Assembly (NCBI RefSeq): GCF_002953715.1
Contig: NZ_CP025015.1
Coordinates: forward strand, 434,001-498,000
Source of the DNA: Rhizobium leguminosarum
Lineage (GTDB): Bacteria > Pseudomonadota > Alphaproteobacteria > Rhizobiales > Rhizobiaceae
Reading direction: 5' to 3'
Length of the DNA stretch: 64,000 bases
The position numbers were made by a program, and so were the translations under genes. The notes below the pieces were generated by a model. It saw nothing but the letters and a program-made list of their open reading frames with translations, was not told the DNA's origin and ran no database searches. Within the stretch, counting starts at the first letter, position 1. Every line of letters begins with the position of its first letter. Positions 1 to 8,584 of the stretch are shown here, one piece after another.

Positions 1-2
1 CG

Positions 3-290
3 AACCTCAAGGTGGCGGAAATATCCGAAGGCTCGGAATTGCGTGAGGCGGCGACCGCCTTCAATACATGTTATGGCGAGTTTCTGGAGCTTTTGACGCG
101 TGCCTATAATGGCCAGCCGAGCTTGCTGCTGGAAGCCGTTCCGATCATGTTCGAATTCCGCAATATAATCGTTGAACTGATCCGCAATCCCCTGCCGGGC
201 CATCCCGGTAAGTACAGCAGCCCCACCTACGAGATTCCCCACAGTGCCAAACAGGCAGCTGTCACCAGGCAGGCGGAGGTGATCGCATGA
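3..290 (+). CDS. Ferritin-like domain protein, C-terminal part (5' end outside window)
   Basis: The reading frame is open from base 3, so this is the 3' end of a gene that begins upstream; the first possible start inside the window (GTG at 12) has no convincing ribosome site. The ~95 visible residues are helical and include a stretch around SLLLEAVPIMFEFRN, resembling the end of ferritin-like proteins found beside sugar-dehydrogenase small subunits. The stop overlaps the start of the next gene (ATGA at 287), so the two are translationally coupled. The family assignment rests on weak resemblance and neighbourhood; a metal or redox role is inference. Confidence 0.4.
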   Translation, partial: NLKVAEISEGSELREAATAFNTCYGEFLELLTRAYNGQPSLLLEAVPIMFEFRNIIVELIRNPLPGHPGKYSSPTYEIPHSAKQAAVTRQAEVIA

Positions 291-769
291 ACAGCCGTTT
301 CGATGCATTTCTCGACCTTTCTGTCGAATTGACGGCCTTTTCCCGCTTCGATCTTTTGGGAACGGGCCTGGCGGAACTCTATCTCGACACGCTCGACAAG
401 GTGGTCGGGAGCGAGGTCGCCGACACGCTGCTCACCGCCTTCGTCACCTTGCCCCAGCCGCCAGACGAGGCCCGCCTCAAGGCGGTGCGCACGACCATTC
501 TGGGCAATGAATTGCTGGGAGACGTAGCCCGCGCACTGATCAAGCTCTGGTATTCCGGCACGTGGTTCTCGCTGCCCTCCATGTGGACGGAGCGCTTTGG
601 CCCCAAGCCCGAGGATACCACTTTCGTCGTCTCTCCCGATGCTTATGTCGAGGGTTTGCTCTGGAAAGCTATCGGTGCCCACCCCGCAGGCGCCAAGGCA
701 CCCGGTTTCGGCTCCTGGGCCTTTCCGCCGAAAATTCCGCCTCTTCCGGGTCCTGATTCTAAAGGCTAA
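287..769 (+). CDS. FAD-dependent sugar/sorbitol dehydrogenase small-subunit-like protein
   Basis: A 160-residue protein matching the membrane-bound FAD sugar dehydrogenase small subunit family (sorbitol/fructose dehydrogenase type). Diagnostic stretches are the N-terminal FLDLSVELTAF segment, a central IKLWYSGTWF block and the C-terminal VSPDAYVEGLLWKAIGAHP followed by GFGSWAFPP. Known members help export or attach a GMC-type flavoprotein catalytic subunit in the periplasm. Such a catalytic gene would normally follow, but after this stop the sequence runs into remnants, so the partner is missing here. The gene itself looks intact. Confidence 0.65.
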   Translation: MNSRFDAFLDLSVELTAFSRFDLLGTGLAELYLDTLDKVVGSEVADTLLTAFVTLPQPPDEARLKAVRTTILGNELLGDVARALIKLWYSGTWFSLPSMWTERFGPKPEDTTFVVSPDAYVEGLLWKAIGAHPAGAKAPGFGSWAFPPKIPPLPGPDSKG

Positions 770-772
770 TGC

Positions 773-946
773 CACTTCCGTTTGTCTTACAAGAACTGGA
801 TCGATGCCATGGTGACATATCTGCATCGACTAACGCCTGCCAAGGTCTGGCTCGGTGTCATCCCCACGCTCTGGTGGAATGACGATTTCATCAAACATCG
901 ATATCGGGATCCTGCGTTGTCACGTTGTTTGAATGTGGCCACGTGA
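773..946 (+). pseudogene. Orphan coding-like fragment of unknown protein
   Basis: A 57-codon stop-free frame with no start and protein-like composition (for example NWIDAMVTYLHR and KVWLGVIPTLWWND). It sits directly behind the dehydrogenase small-subunit gene and runs into an IS6 remnant. I do not recognise the family. It reads like the broken middle of a gene rather than a functional unit. Confidence 0.25.
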
Positions 947-961
947 GGCCGAGCCTGCGCT

Positions 962-1667
962 TTTCAGGCAGGCCGTGCACTCACGGCTTCCCCCGCGGCC
1001 ATTGCCCGGCGGCGATGGGTTCGAATTTGTGCTGCGGAGCGGTTGGTCTGGTATGGGACGAAGAGGTTTCGGACGGCGGAGAAGATCGACACGAAATGTT
1101 GCAATGAGCCAACCGACCGGAAACCCTGTCGCGTTCGCTCCAGTTTTCTCAACGGCAGGTGAGAAACTCCGCCCGGTTGTTCAAGCCTTTATGCGAGCGG
1201 TGTTCCACGTTCGGCATGACCTAGCGTTTGGCCGCCCCGTAGGAGCGCAATTTGTCGGTGATCATACGCTTTGGCGGCATGCCCTGTTTCTTCAGAAGTC
1301 GCGTCAGCAGGCGCTTCGCCGCCTTGGTGTTGCGGCGCGTCTGGACGATCTCGTCGAGCACATATCCGTCCTGATCAACCGCTCTCCACAACCAGTATTT
1401 CTGACCGTTGATGCGCACCACGACTTCCTCGAGGTGCCAGACATCGCCTTTCGTCGGCGCCTTGCGGCGTATGCAGCGCGCATAATCAAGGCCATGCTTT
1501 CGGCACCATCGGCGGATGGTCTCGTAAGAAACGACGATCCCGCGATCGAGCGGCATTTCCTCGACATCGCGCAGGCTCAGATTAAAGCGAAAGTAGAGCC
1601 AGACAGCACGGGCTACGATTTCGATCGGATAGCGGTGGTTCTTGTAGGTCGGTGCACTCACGGTCAT
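962..1667 (-). pseudogene. IS6-family transposase, inactivated
   Basis: The minus strand from ATG 1667 encodes the N-terminal two thirds of an IS6-family DDE transposase, with HRYPIEIVARAVWLYF at the start, the first catalytic region around DVWHLEEVVV and MITDKLRSYGAAKR. An in-frame TAG at 1221-1223 stands where a glutamine codon is expected; the following bases still encode the conserved VMPNVEHRSHKGLNNRAE. A frameshift then moves the C-terminus (QGFRSVGSLQHFVSIFSAVRNLF, split here only in naming) into another frame. With a nonsense codon and a frameshift, this copy cannot make a full enzyme. It lies against a broken AraC gene. Confidence 0.8.
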
Positions 1668-1698
1668 GGGTGCGCTGCTACCTCAATTTCCTTACCGC

Positions 1699-2265
1699 TC
1701 AATCAATGTGACAGTACCGCGGCACCCCCTCCACCGTCAAATTGCCCAGGTTCGCTTCCAGGCCGTTGATATAGCTGACGAGCAATTCAGCCAAGCTACC
1801 CGAGAGGGCGATGTTGTTGGCACTCTGCAGAAGACTCGCATCACGGGTCAACAGTTCATACGGCAAGAAGACGAACACAGCGACTGAATCGGTCATCCGC
1901 CCGCGGTAAGGATAACAAGAGACCTGAAAATACCTCACCTGGGCCGGTCGCCGTTACATGCCGTTTGGCCTCGGTCCACGCCCAGCCGCTGCGCATTACG
2001 CCGACGTTCCAGTGATCGATTGGGCTCGATCGCAGCATGGCCTGATCGCGAATATAGCTGCATGCCTGCGCGCGCTGCTGAACGATGAGGATATCGCCGA
2101 GATGCCATCCGGTCTGTTCCGCAAGAACACCGTCGCCCTCTGTTTTCCATCCGGCAGATGAACATCCACAAGCGGAGCCATATGTGATCGCCAGGACTGG
2201 AACTGTTCTTTCGGTGGCAGGTTATGCGTCGAAAATCGCAAGGGCACCAGTGCCGCCGCTCCAGG
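1699..2265 (-). pseudogene. AraC-family regulator N-terminal domain, multiply frameshifted
   Basis: Three overlapping minus-strand frames together give the ligand-binding half of an AraC-type activator of the AraC_binding_2 group. The pieces are LRFSTHNLPPKEQFQSWR near the start, a middle piece around 2038-1930, and PYRGRMTDSVAVFVFLP through ANNIALSGSLAELLVSYING at the end. The frame changes at least twice and the DNA-binding helix-turn-helix half is absent, cut off near 1699 just before the IS6 remnant. It is a dead gene; its former regulon cannot be told. Confidence 0.65.
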
Positions 2266-2400
2266 TGCGCCGATCATTCCTGTCCCGCAGCGGGGGTCAT
2301 CTCCAGCTCCGTAACCATCCAATTCCTCCAGCGCATAAGCCGATCCGGGCTGCTGAAACTGAAGCAAACAATCGTTTTCGCGGCTGAACCGCGCAGCCAT

Positions 2401-2965
2401 CTTACAAAAGCCGAATTGGCTAAAGCTTTACGTGCATAAGCTACTTATCATATTCCCTGGCGAGCAGAAATGGACGGAGCGATAATTTTCAGGATGCGGC
2501 GATAACGACAATTGCGTCCTGTTCATATATCTAAATGAGTAGTGGTTAATTCCGAAGGAAGTTCGGAAATTCTAAAAATACGAAGCTGCCGGTGCAATGT
2601 AGTTTCGAGGCGCCGGCAACATAAAACGATATTTATTCAAAACAAAACATGCAAAATAGGAGGATAGGTCGTGAACTATCGGAGAATTGTTCTTGCGCGC
2701 TTTGCGCAAGCGTTAGCTTACTACAGGAATCATTCTGCGTGCACCCGCTCAGGCGCCGGGAAGAATTCCACCACCTATCGTGCAGATTCATGCGAGACGC
2801 TCCTGATGCCGGACATCGGCAAATAATGGCGCGCGAGGGGTTGCGCGCAGCCGAGGCAATCTGTGTCGATGCGTAATGGCTCGAGGCTTGCATGCAACCC
2901 CTACCATATCCACCCATTGTCGAAATTGTTGACGCTGCCTTTCATATGGCAGAGCGGAGGCTAAG
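2401..2965. other. Gene-free stretch
   Basis: About 565 bases without a convincing gene. Composition is more AT-rich than the flanks between 2440 and 2660. Short frames here lack ribosome sites and recognisable motifs. No inverted repeat or promoter stands out beyond a good ribosome site just before the small gene at 2966. Confidence 0.5.
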
Positions 2966-3166
2966 ATGACCACGGCACGTAATGAGAAACATATCGAATT
3001 GAAGCCGATTTCGAGCTGCAGACGAGAAGTCGAAGTCGCGATGGTGGAAATGCTCGTCAGTTTGCAGAAACGTGGATGGTCGGCTGCGGAATTGGCACTG
3101 GCGCTCGCAGATGCCTCAGAAGATCTCGTAATGCTGATTGCGACCAAAACGCTTCGACCGAATTAG
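2966..3166 (+). CDS. Small hypothetical protein (66 aa)
   Basis: A short gene with a strong ribosome site (GGAGG, six bases before ATG 2966). The product begins MTTARNEKHIELKPISS and has an amphipathic helical C-terminal half (LVSLQKRGWSAAELALALADA). The second half resembles small helix-rich proteins of unknown role in rhizobia, but I do not recognise a named family. It stands alone among IS fragments; function unknown. Confidence 0.5.
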   Translation: MTTARNEKHIELKPISSCRREVEVAMVEMLVSLQKRGWSAAELALALADASEDLVMLIATKTLRPN

Positions 3167-3226
3167 GTCGTGGTGACGATTTAACGATTTGGGATTCCGC
3201 CGGAGGCGCAAATCAGATTCAAGGCC

Positions 3227-3440
3227 GACTTTTGGAGATCGGCCGTGGATTGTGATGCGCTTCGGGATGACCAGTGGGAACGGATCAAGGATTGTTTGTC
3301 GGGCGGCGCGAAGGGCAAACGCGGCCCGCGCACGAACAACCGGCTGTTCCTGGACTCGCTGTTGTGGATGGCCCGTTCCGGCGGTCGCTGGGTGACCTGC
3401 CCGAACGGCTCGGCGGACACTGTAAACTTAACGCTGCCGC
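3227..3440 (+). pseudogene. IS5-family transposase N-terminal fragment
   Basis: A partial frame reads LRDDQWERIKDCLSGG and GPRTNNRLFLDSLLWMARSGG, the start of the IS5 (IS427 group) OrfA with its DUF4096 domain. The match ends near 3430. The following 120 bases (LEAEIAI, then KFREENDRLNSMLR in a second frame) may be a scrap of a different element. No inverted repeats could be paired, so only a remnant is called. Confidence 0.6.
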
Positions 3441-3574
3441 ATCATCAGGACGGCCGGAGGAAGAGCTGGCTGCTCTTGAAGCTGAAATCGCCATCTGAAA
3501 CGGCTCATGCTCGTGAAGTTCCGTGAGGAGAACGATAGGCTCAATTCCATGCTTCGCCGTTTTGGCGGCGCATA

Positions 3575-4025
3575 AGCGCCAAATCCAGAGGTCATATTAT
3601 GAGACGTCTTCGCGGACGCGCGACGCGTTTTTGCTTGGAAGAAACGCGGCGATGCGAACCTGCGGTAGCTCTGAAGTCTGCGCCCGCAGCGAAAGCGTGA
3701 TCCAAAAAGCCTGATCGTGTTCTGAATCGGAGATATTAGTTACGGTAGAGGGCCAGGGTCCGATCAAGCTCCGATACTGAAACGGACGACACCGGCGGCC
3801 GTTTTGGCGATCTGCCCAAAGTGGAATACCTGGTTTTCGTTTTGGCGGCGATCGAATTGACTTCGCAATGATCCCAGCTCTTTTCGACCAACACACGAGG
3901 TCTTCACGGAAGGGGGTGCAACGGATGCATATCAGAATGTGTTCGGCGTAGGCGGATTTTCGCTTACGGTTCGCCGGAGATGTCGGCCACGTTTTCTTTT
4001 GCCGAATCGGATATTAGCAAAGGTT
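3575..4025. other. Gene-free stretch between IS debris and small gene
   Basis: About 450 bases with no frame I can support. It follows the IS5 scrap and probably consists of further degraded insertion-sequence or gene material; nothing in it could be assigned. Confidence 0.4.
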
Positions 4026-4313
4026 ATGAAGAGCGAACAACGACGCCTTGCCGCGCAAAAAGCCTTTGATCGTCTCCGTCGCGCGGGATTGCCGACGGAG
4101 GAGGATCCGCGTTTCCTCGTATGGATCGAACAATGGATTGCCGGCGAGATTGAAATGCAAGAGGTTCGGGAGCGGTATCTTGGGTTCCTGCGAGAACAAG
4201 CTTCCGAACTCAAGCGGCGTGCGCTTGCCAGGGGCGCCAAGTTACCTTCCGATCCCGGACCGCAGCCGATCGACGAAATTGACAACTTCCTAAGCGACGT
4301 CACAAAAGGTTAG
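4026..4313 (+). CDS. Small hypothetical protein, VbhA-like helical
   Basis: A 95-residue frame starting at ATG 4026 (AAAGG just upstream). A longer frame begins at 3939, but its first 29 residues look non-coding. The central motif FLVWIEQWIAGEIEMQEVRERY resembles the helix found in VbhA-type antitoxins and in small proteins common on rhizobial symbiotic plasmids (run given here only to mark the segment around residues 37-58). No Fic-type toxin gene is adjacent, so an antitoxin role is only a possibility. Confidence 0.45.
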   Translation: MKSEQRRLAAQKAFDRLRRAGLPTEEDPRFLVWIEQWIAGEIEMQEVRERYLGFLREQASELKRRALARGAKLPSDPGPQPIDEIDNFLSDVTKG

Positions 4314-4542
4314 CCGGTTCGTTATTGTCCCTGAACGTACTTTGCTGTGCGCAGTTGCGTGATTGTGGCCCGATGTCCTCGGACGTGAAAAGCGTCGGTT
4401 TAGACTTCGGCGACAGAATCGTCCCGCCGCCGAACACCCACCAGCTTATAGAAGCCGCGGCCATCGCCAATTTCGTAGCAGAGGTCGAGGTGCGGTACCG
4501 TCACGTTAACCGGGCATCGATCAAAATGTGGGATCTGGCGGT

Positions 4543-4770
4543 ATGACAAACCTTGCCCGTGATGCACTTTACCGTGGCCATCGATTTCCTGCAGAAGTGA
4601 TTGCCCATGCGGTGTGGCTCTATCTCCGGTTTCCGCTCAGTCTGCGCAGGGTCGAGGATATGCTGGCAGCCCGTGGCGTTATCGTTTCTCACCAGACCGT
4701 GAGGCTTTGGGCGGAGAAGTTTGGCCGGCATTTCGCCAATGATCGTCGTCGTCAGGGTCCTAAGACCCTC
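4543..4770 (+). pseudogene. IS6-family transposase N-terminal fragment
   Basis: From ATG 4543 the frame encodes a typical IS6 transposase start (YRGHRFPAEVIAHAVWLYLR, then LRRVEDMLAARGVIVSHQTV). It breaks off after about 75 residues near 4770, where the sequence joins a minus-strand fumarylacetoacetate-hydrolase-family remnant. The junction truncates both genes. Confidence 0.75.
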
Positions 4771-4771
4771 G

Positions 4772-5295
4772 ATAGAAACAACACAGACATCACCTGCCAC
4801 CATGGCTCCGACGCCGGCCGACGTGCCGGTCATGATCAAGTCGCCGGGCTTTAGCGTCATCGACCGGGACAAGATCGAGATAGTTTCGGGAACAGACCAG
4901 ATCAATTCGGAGAGATCGGCGTCCTGTCTCACCTCGCCGTTCACCATGAGGCGAATGGCGCCTTTTGCCGGATGGCCGACCACGCTCGCCTTGTGCACAG
5001 GGTCCGATCAATGCGGAACGGCCGAATGCCTTCCGCCAGTTCCAAGGTCGCCCCTGATCGCGTGCTTTCAGCTGAAGGTCGCGGCGGGTCAGGTCATTGC
5101 CCACAGCGTAGCCCCAGATGTGGGACAGGGCATCCTCCTCCAGTATGTCTCTCCCCGTCTTGCCGATGGCGACCACGAGCTCCGCCTCATAGTGGAAATT
5201 CTCCGTCTCTGGCGGATAGGCCACGGTTTCGCCGTCCCCAACGACCGCATCGGCGGGCTTGGTGAAGAAGGAGGCGGGTCGGGCCGCAGGCCCGT
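4772..5295 (-). pseudogene. Fumarylacetoacetate hydrolase family protein (fumarylpyruvate hydrolase-like), broken
   Basis: Two minus-strand frames carry FAH-family motifs: ASFFTKPADAVVGDGETV, FHYEAELVVAIGK and YAVGNDLTRRDLQ in the first; AIRLMVNGEVRQ, LKPGDLIMTGTSAGVG in the second. The frame switches near 5005-5030. The N-terminal ~40 residues are missing, the remaining sequence starting straight after the stop of the upstream fusion gene, and the C-terminus is cut by the IS6 fragment at about 4770. In an operon with an aryl-CoA hydroxylase and a thioesterase, the natural role would be hydrolysis of a ring-cleavage product such as fumarylpyruvate. That role is inference. Confidence 0.75.
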
Positions 5296-8037
5296 TCAAT
5301 CCACGGGGACCGGCAATTTTAACAATGATTGCCGGTCGATCTTGCCTGTTCCGGTCTTCGGCAGTTCGGCGACATACTGAATGATGCGTGGGTATTTGTA
5401 GCGCATCAGAGTCGATTTCACGTAGTCGCGCAGGATGCGGGTTTGCGCATCGCCATGCACCGCGCCATCGCGCAATTTCACCACGGCCCGCAATGTCATA
5501 CGGCGATCCTCCAATTCATGTGCGAGGACAGCGCACTCATGCACGTCGGGATGTTCGTTGAGGCAGCGTTCAACCTCCATCGGCCAGACCCATTGCCCAG
5601 AGACCTTGATCAAATCGTCGGTGCGACCGAGAAAGTAGTAATAACCATCCCGCTCGACGAAACGGTCTCCGGTGGCCATCCAGTCTCCACGCATCGTCTC
5701 GCTCGTCTTGTCCGCGCGGTTCCAATAGCAAGGCGCGGAAGAATGACCGCGGATGAGCATTGCGCCCTCCTCGCCCGGTTCGACCGGCTCACCATCCGGC
5801 GTGACGAGCCTGATTTCGTAGCCGGGAACGCGCGCACCGGCGGCACCGATACGGTGATCGTCGAGTTGGTTGGAAAGATAGATGTGTAAAAGCTCGGTCG
5901 AACCCAGCCCTTCGGTCGGACCGTGCCCGGTAAGATGTTTCCAGGCATTGTAGACGTCTTCCGAGAGGATTTCGGCCGCCGACATCGATTGCCGCAGCGA
6001 CGAGAGATCCCTTGTCTTGGCTGAATTTGCGCGAACTAGAGCAGTGTAGAGGGTCGGCAACCCAAAAAGTACGGTTGGTTTGAACGTTTCGACCATGTCC
6101 AGCACGGCCTCAGGCAACGGTTGCCCGGCCATCAGCAACGTCGTTGCGCCAATTGAGAAGGGGAAAGTAAACGAGTTCCCGAACCCGTAGGCGAAATAAA
6201 TCTTCGGCGCCGAAAAACAGATATCTTCTTTATTCAATTTAAGGACATGCTTACCGAACGACGCTTGAGTATAGGCCATATCATGGTGGAGATGGACAAT
6301 GCCCTTCGGACGGCCCGTAGAGCCCGAGGAGTACATCCAGAAGGCCATATCGTCTGGACCCGTATCGGCGCAGCCCAGTTCATCCGGCTGGCCGTTCAGA
6401 AAGGTAGCCGCAGCAATCCTCTCTGTGCCGTCAGCGACGCCGTTGACAGTCACTACCTGAGCGACAGCTGTCCCATCGAGAACCTCCGCCCCGAATTTGT
6501 CCGCCAACGCCGCCTCGCAGAGCGCGATGCGAGCTCCGGTGTCCTTAAGGTAAAAGTTAAGCGTATCGGGCATCGTCTGAATGTTCAAAAGAACGGGGAC
6601 AAAACCTGCCCGCACGGCCCCAAAGAAAGCTGTCGGACAGGCGGGCGTATCATCGAGGAACAAAGGGATGCGCTCCCCACGCTGCAGACCAGCGGCGATG
6701 AAGGCATTCCCCCAGCGCGAGGCCTCGGCCACAAGCTCCGCATAAGTCAGCGATCCCAGGGGACCGATCACAGCGAGCTTGTCGGGATTGCGGGCGAGAT
6801 TGTCCCACAGAATAGACGAGCAGTTCGGATGTGCTGTCTTATCGAAGCCGATTTCGACCGCTCCCGGAACGTCGTCGCCAACCGGGTCGCTGATCTTCCG
6901 TCCCTCATTCGCCTTCGATGCGTCATAGCGGGCCATGAATTGCGGCGTGATTTTGCGCAGTCGGTTCATGTCCACCCGGCCCGAACGTGTCATGTAGTCG
7001 AAGGCAAAATCCAGGGGCTCCATCCTCATCTTCGAAGCAAAGCCGTCATACCAGTTCGCAGATGTATTCGCGGCGTTGACAATTTTCCTCGCAATGGGGG
7101 ACCTCTCCGCCTGATAGGCTGCTAGCGCTGCGTCCACGTCCTCATGGGCCGCGAGAGCGCTGACCAGGGCGATGGCATCCTCCATTGCCAAACGCGTGCC
7201 CGAACCGATCGAAAAATGCGCCGTATGCGCGGCGTCGCCCAACAGCACATGCCGCCCCGCTACCCATTTGTCGCACCATAGACGGGGGAACTGCCGCCAC
7301 ATCGACTTGTTCGTGATAAGCGGGGCGCCTTGGAGAACATCGCGGAAAATCTCCCCGCAGAGCCGAGCACTTCCTTCTTCACCGAGGGCACTGAAATTCC
7401 AAGCTTTGAAGGTGTCGTCGTCACATTCGACGATGAATGTGCTGCGATCCGGTGAAAAGCGGTAGTGGTGCGCGTTGAGCGGGCCATGCTCCGTCTCGAC
7501 GAAGCTCTGGGTCAGGGTGTCGAACGGGCGGGTCGTGCCGAACCACGCGAAGTGATTGCCCAAGACCTCCAAATGCGGCGCAAATTCTGATCCAAGGGAC
7601 CGTCGCACGAGGGAATTCACCCCGTCCGCGCCGACGATCAGATCCGCTTTGAGTTCGTCGAGCGACTCCACGATGTGGGAAAAGCGAAACTCGACACCAA
7701 GCGCTTCTGCCCGCTTACGCAGGATCTCGATCAGTTCCAGGCGACCGATAGCGGAAAAACCGACCCCGTCTACGATAACACTGCCCTTGGGCAGGTTGAG
7801 GGTCATGTTCTGCCAGCGCTCCATATGCGGCGTGACAAGGCTAAGCGTTTCTGGATCGTCCGCCTTCAGGAAATCCAGCGCCTGATCTGAAAAAACAACA
7901 CCGAAACCGAAAGTCGCTCCCTGTGGATTTTGTTCGCTGATCCGAACCCTGACCTGCGGCAGCAGACGCCGCAAAAGAATTCCGGTGTAGAGCCCAGCAG
8001 GTCCACCACCAAGGATCTCTATCGTTGAACGTCCCAT
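5296..8037 (-). CDS. Fusion: FAD-dependent aryl-CoA 5-hydroxylase + aryl-CoA ligase
   Basis: A 913-residue protein starting at ATG 8037 behind a perfect GGAGGAG ribosome site. Residues 1-~385 form a FAD monooxygenase: the Rossmann motif EILGGGPAGLYTGILLRR, DLIVGADGVNS and the FAD site VLLGDAAHTAHFSIGSGTRLA. They resemble salicylyl-CoA 5-hydroxylase and 2-aminobenzoyl-CoA monooxygenase. After a short linker, residues ~410-913 form a benzoate-CoA-ligase-type AMP-forming enzyme, with MYSSGSTGRPKGIVHLHH, EGLGSTELLHIYLSN and a C-terminal PKTGTGKIDRQSL lysine motif. The inferred job is activation of salicylate (or a related acid) to its CoA thioester and hydroxylation to gentisyl-CoA. Both halves look intact. 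The flanking operon members are broken, so the pathway may not be complete. Confidence 0.8.
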   Translation of the reverse strand: MGRSTIEILGGGPAGLYTGILLRRLLPQVRVRISEQNPQGATFGFGVVFSDQALDFLKADDPETLSLVTPHMERWQNMTLNLPKGSVIVDGVGFSAIGRLELIEILRKRAEALGVEFRFSHIVESLDELKADLIVGADGVNSLVRRSLGSEFAPHLEVLGNHFAWFGTTRPFDTLTQSFVETEHGPLNAHHYRFSPDRSTFIVECDDDTFKAWNFSALGEEGSARLCGEIFRDVLQGAPLITNKSMWRQFPRLWCDKWVAGRHVLLGDAAHTAHFSIGSGTRLAMEDAIALVSALAAHEDVDAALAAYQAERSPIARKIVNAANTSANWYDGFASKMRMEPLDFAFDYMTRSGRVDMNRLRKITPQFMARYDASKANEGRKISDPVGDDVPGAVEIGFDKTAHPNCSSILWDNLARNPDKLAVIGPLGSLTYAELVAEASRWGNAFIAAGLQRGERIPLFLDDTPACPTAFFGAVRAGFVPVLLNIQTMPDTLNFYLKDTGARIALCEAALADKFGAEVLDGTAVAQVVTVNGVADGTERIAAATFLNGQPDELGCADTGPDDMAFWMYSSGSTGRPKGIVHLHHDMAYTQASFGKHVLKLNKEDICFSAPKIYFAYGFGNSFTFPFSIGATTLLMAGQPLPEAVLDMVETFKPTVLFGLPTLYTALVRANSAKTRDLSSLRQSMSAAEILSEDVYNAWKHLTGHGPTEGLGSTELLHIYLSNQLDDHRIGAAGARVPGYEIRLVTPDGEPVEPGEEGAMLIRGHSSAPCYWNRADKTSETMRGDWMATGDRFVERDGYYYFLGRTDDLIKVSGQWVWPMEVERCLNEHPDVHECAVLAHELEDRRMTLRAVVKLRDGAVHGDAQTRILRDYVKSTLMRYKYPRIIQYVAELPKTGTGKIDRQSLLKLPVPVD

Positions 8038-8096
8038 ATTTCTCCTCCCAGGGGGCTTTGACAATGTGAGACAGAGCATAGTACGTGTTCAAAACA

Positions 8097-8281
8097 ATGA
8101 ACCAAGCTAATTTGTCCCAGAAGGTCACATTTGGGGACTGTGACCCAGCCGGAATCGTGCTTTATCCCAATTACTTCGCGTGGTTCGATCGCGCTTTTCA
8201 CAGCTGGTTGCGGCCGCACGGAGGACATGGCGCCCTTGTCACGCGATTGGGAGCGATAGGGCTTGGCCTCATGCAGGTGTA
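8097..8281 (+). pseudogene. Hotdog-fold acyl-CoA thioesterase (4-HBA-CoA thioesterase type), 5' fragment
   Basis: Divergent from the fusion gene. The frame (ATG 8097, or GTG 8085) encodes VTFGDCDPAGIVLYPNYFAW, containing the catalytic aspartate motif of 4-hydroxybenzoyl-CoA-type thioesterases, and continues FDRAFHSWLRPHG. It ends after ~62 of the usual ~135 residues, at a junction near 8280 with minus-strand material. In a salicylyl-CoA route this enzyme would release gentisate from gentisyl-CoA (inference). It is truncated and probably inactive. Confidence 0.7.
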
Positions 8282-8328
8282 TCGCCCGAGCGGATGATCG
8301 AGACGGCTTCGGCGGCGGAGACAATCTT
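8272..8328 (-). pseudogene. CoA-transferase alpha-subunit start, ~18-codon scrap
   Basis: In frame behind the nifH scrap the minus strand reads KIVSAAEAVSIIRSGDT, which resembles the N-terminus of acetate/3-oxoacid CoA-transferases (the S-A-x-E-A-V-x-L-I-x-D-G-D-T pattern). It ends at the thioesterase junction. The fragment is short, so this is a resemblance rather than a proof. Confidence 0.35.
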
Positions 8329-8384
8329 GGTAGTGGACTTGCCAATTCCGCCCTTTCCATAGAATGCGATCTGACGCAGCGCTG
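8329..8384 (-). pseudogene. nifH: nifH 5'-end fragment
   Basis: Nineteen codons matching the start of nitrogenase iron protein: ALRQIAFYGKGGIGKSTT, including the P-loop. After the second threonine the match stops and another gene's start follows in frame. The natural start codon is missing: compared with the second promoter copy at 11.6 kb, about six bases carrying TATGGC are deleted. It is the coding edge of the duplicated nifH promoter region. Confidence 0.8.
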
Positions 8385-8584
8385 CTTGGCGTTCCTTCAT
8401 GTGTTCGAAGCAATGCGGATGCGGAGGCCGCTCCGCTGCCTCGCAATAGCTCTCAAGATTCGTGCCAAGCCGGCCGATTGAGCTGACCAACAATTATTTG
8501 CTGCTATTTCAGCTATGTGGGCGGAAAATACGGGATTGGGCGAAGACGAACGCATGTCGCGAAGCCGACAAAAGTGACGACGAT
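8378..8584 (-). promoter_or_regulatory. nifH promoter region, copy 1 (NifA site + -24/-12 element)
   Basis: Read on the minus strand this region contains a NifA upstream activator TGT-N10-ACA (8555-8570). About 100 bp downstream is a -24/-12-like element CTTGGCACGAATCTTGAG (8452-8469). The -24 part is canonical; the -12 dinucleotide is GA instead of GC. It leads into the nifH scrap. A second, inverted copy lies at 11422-11641 with the same layout. Confidence 0.75.
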
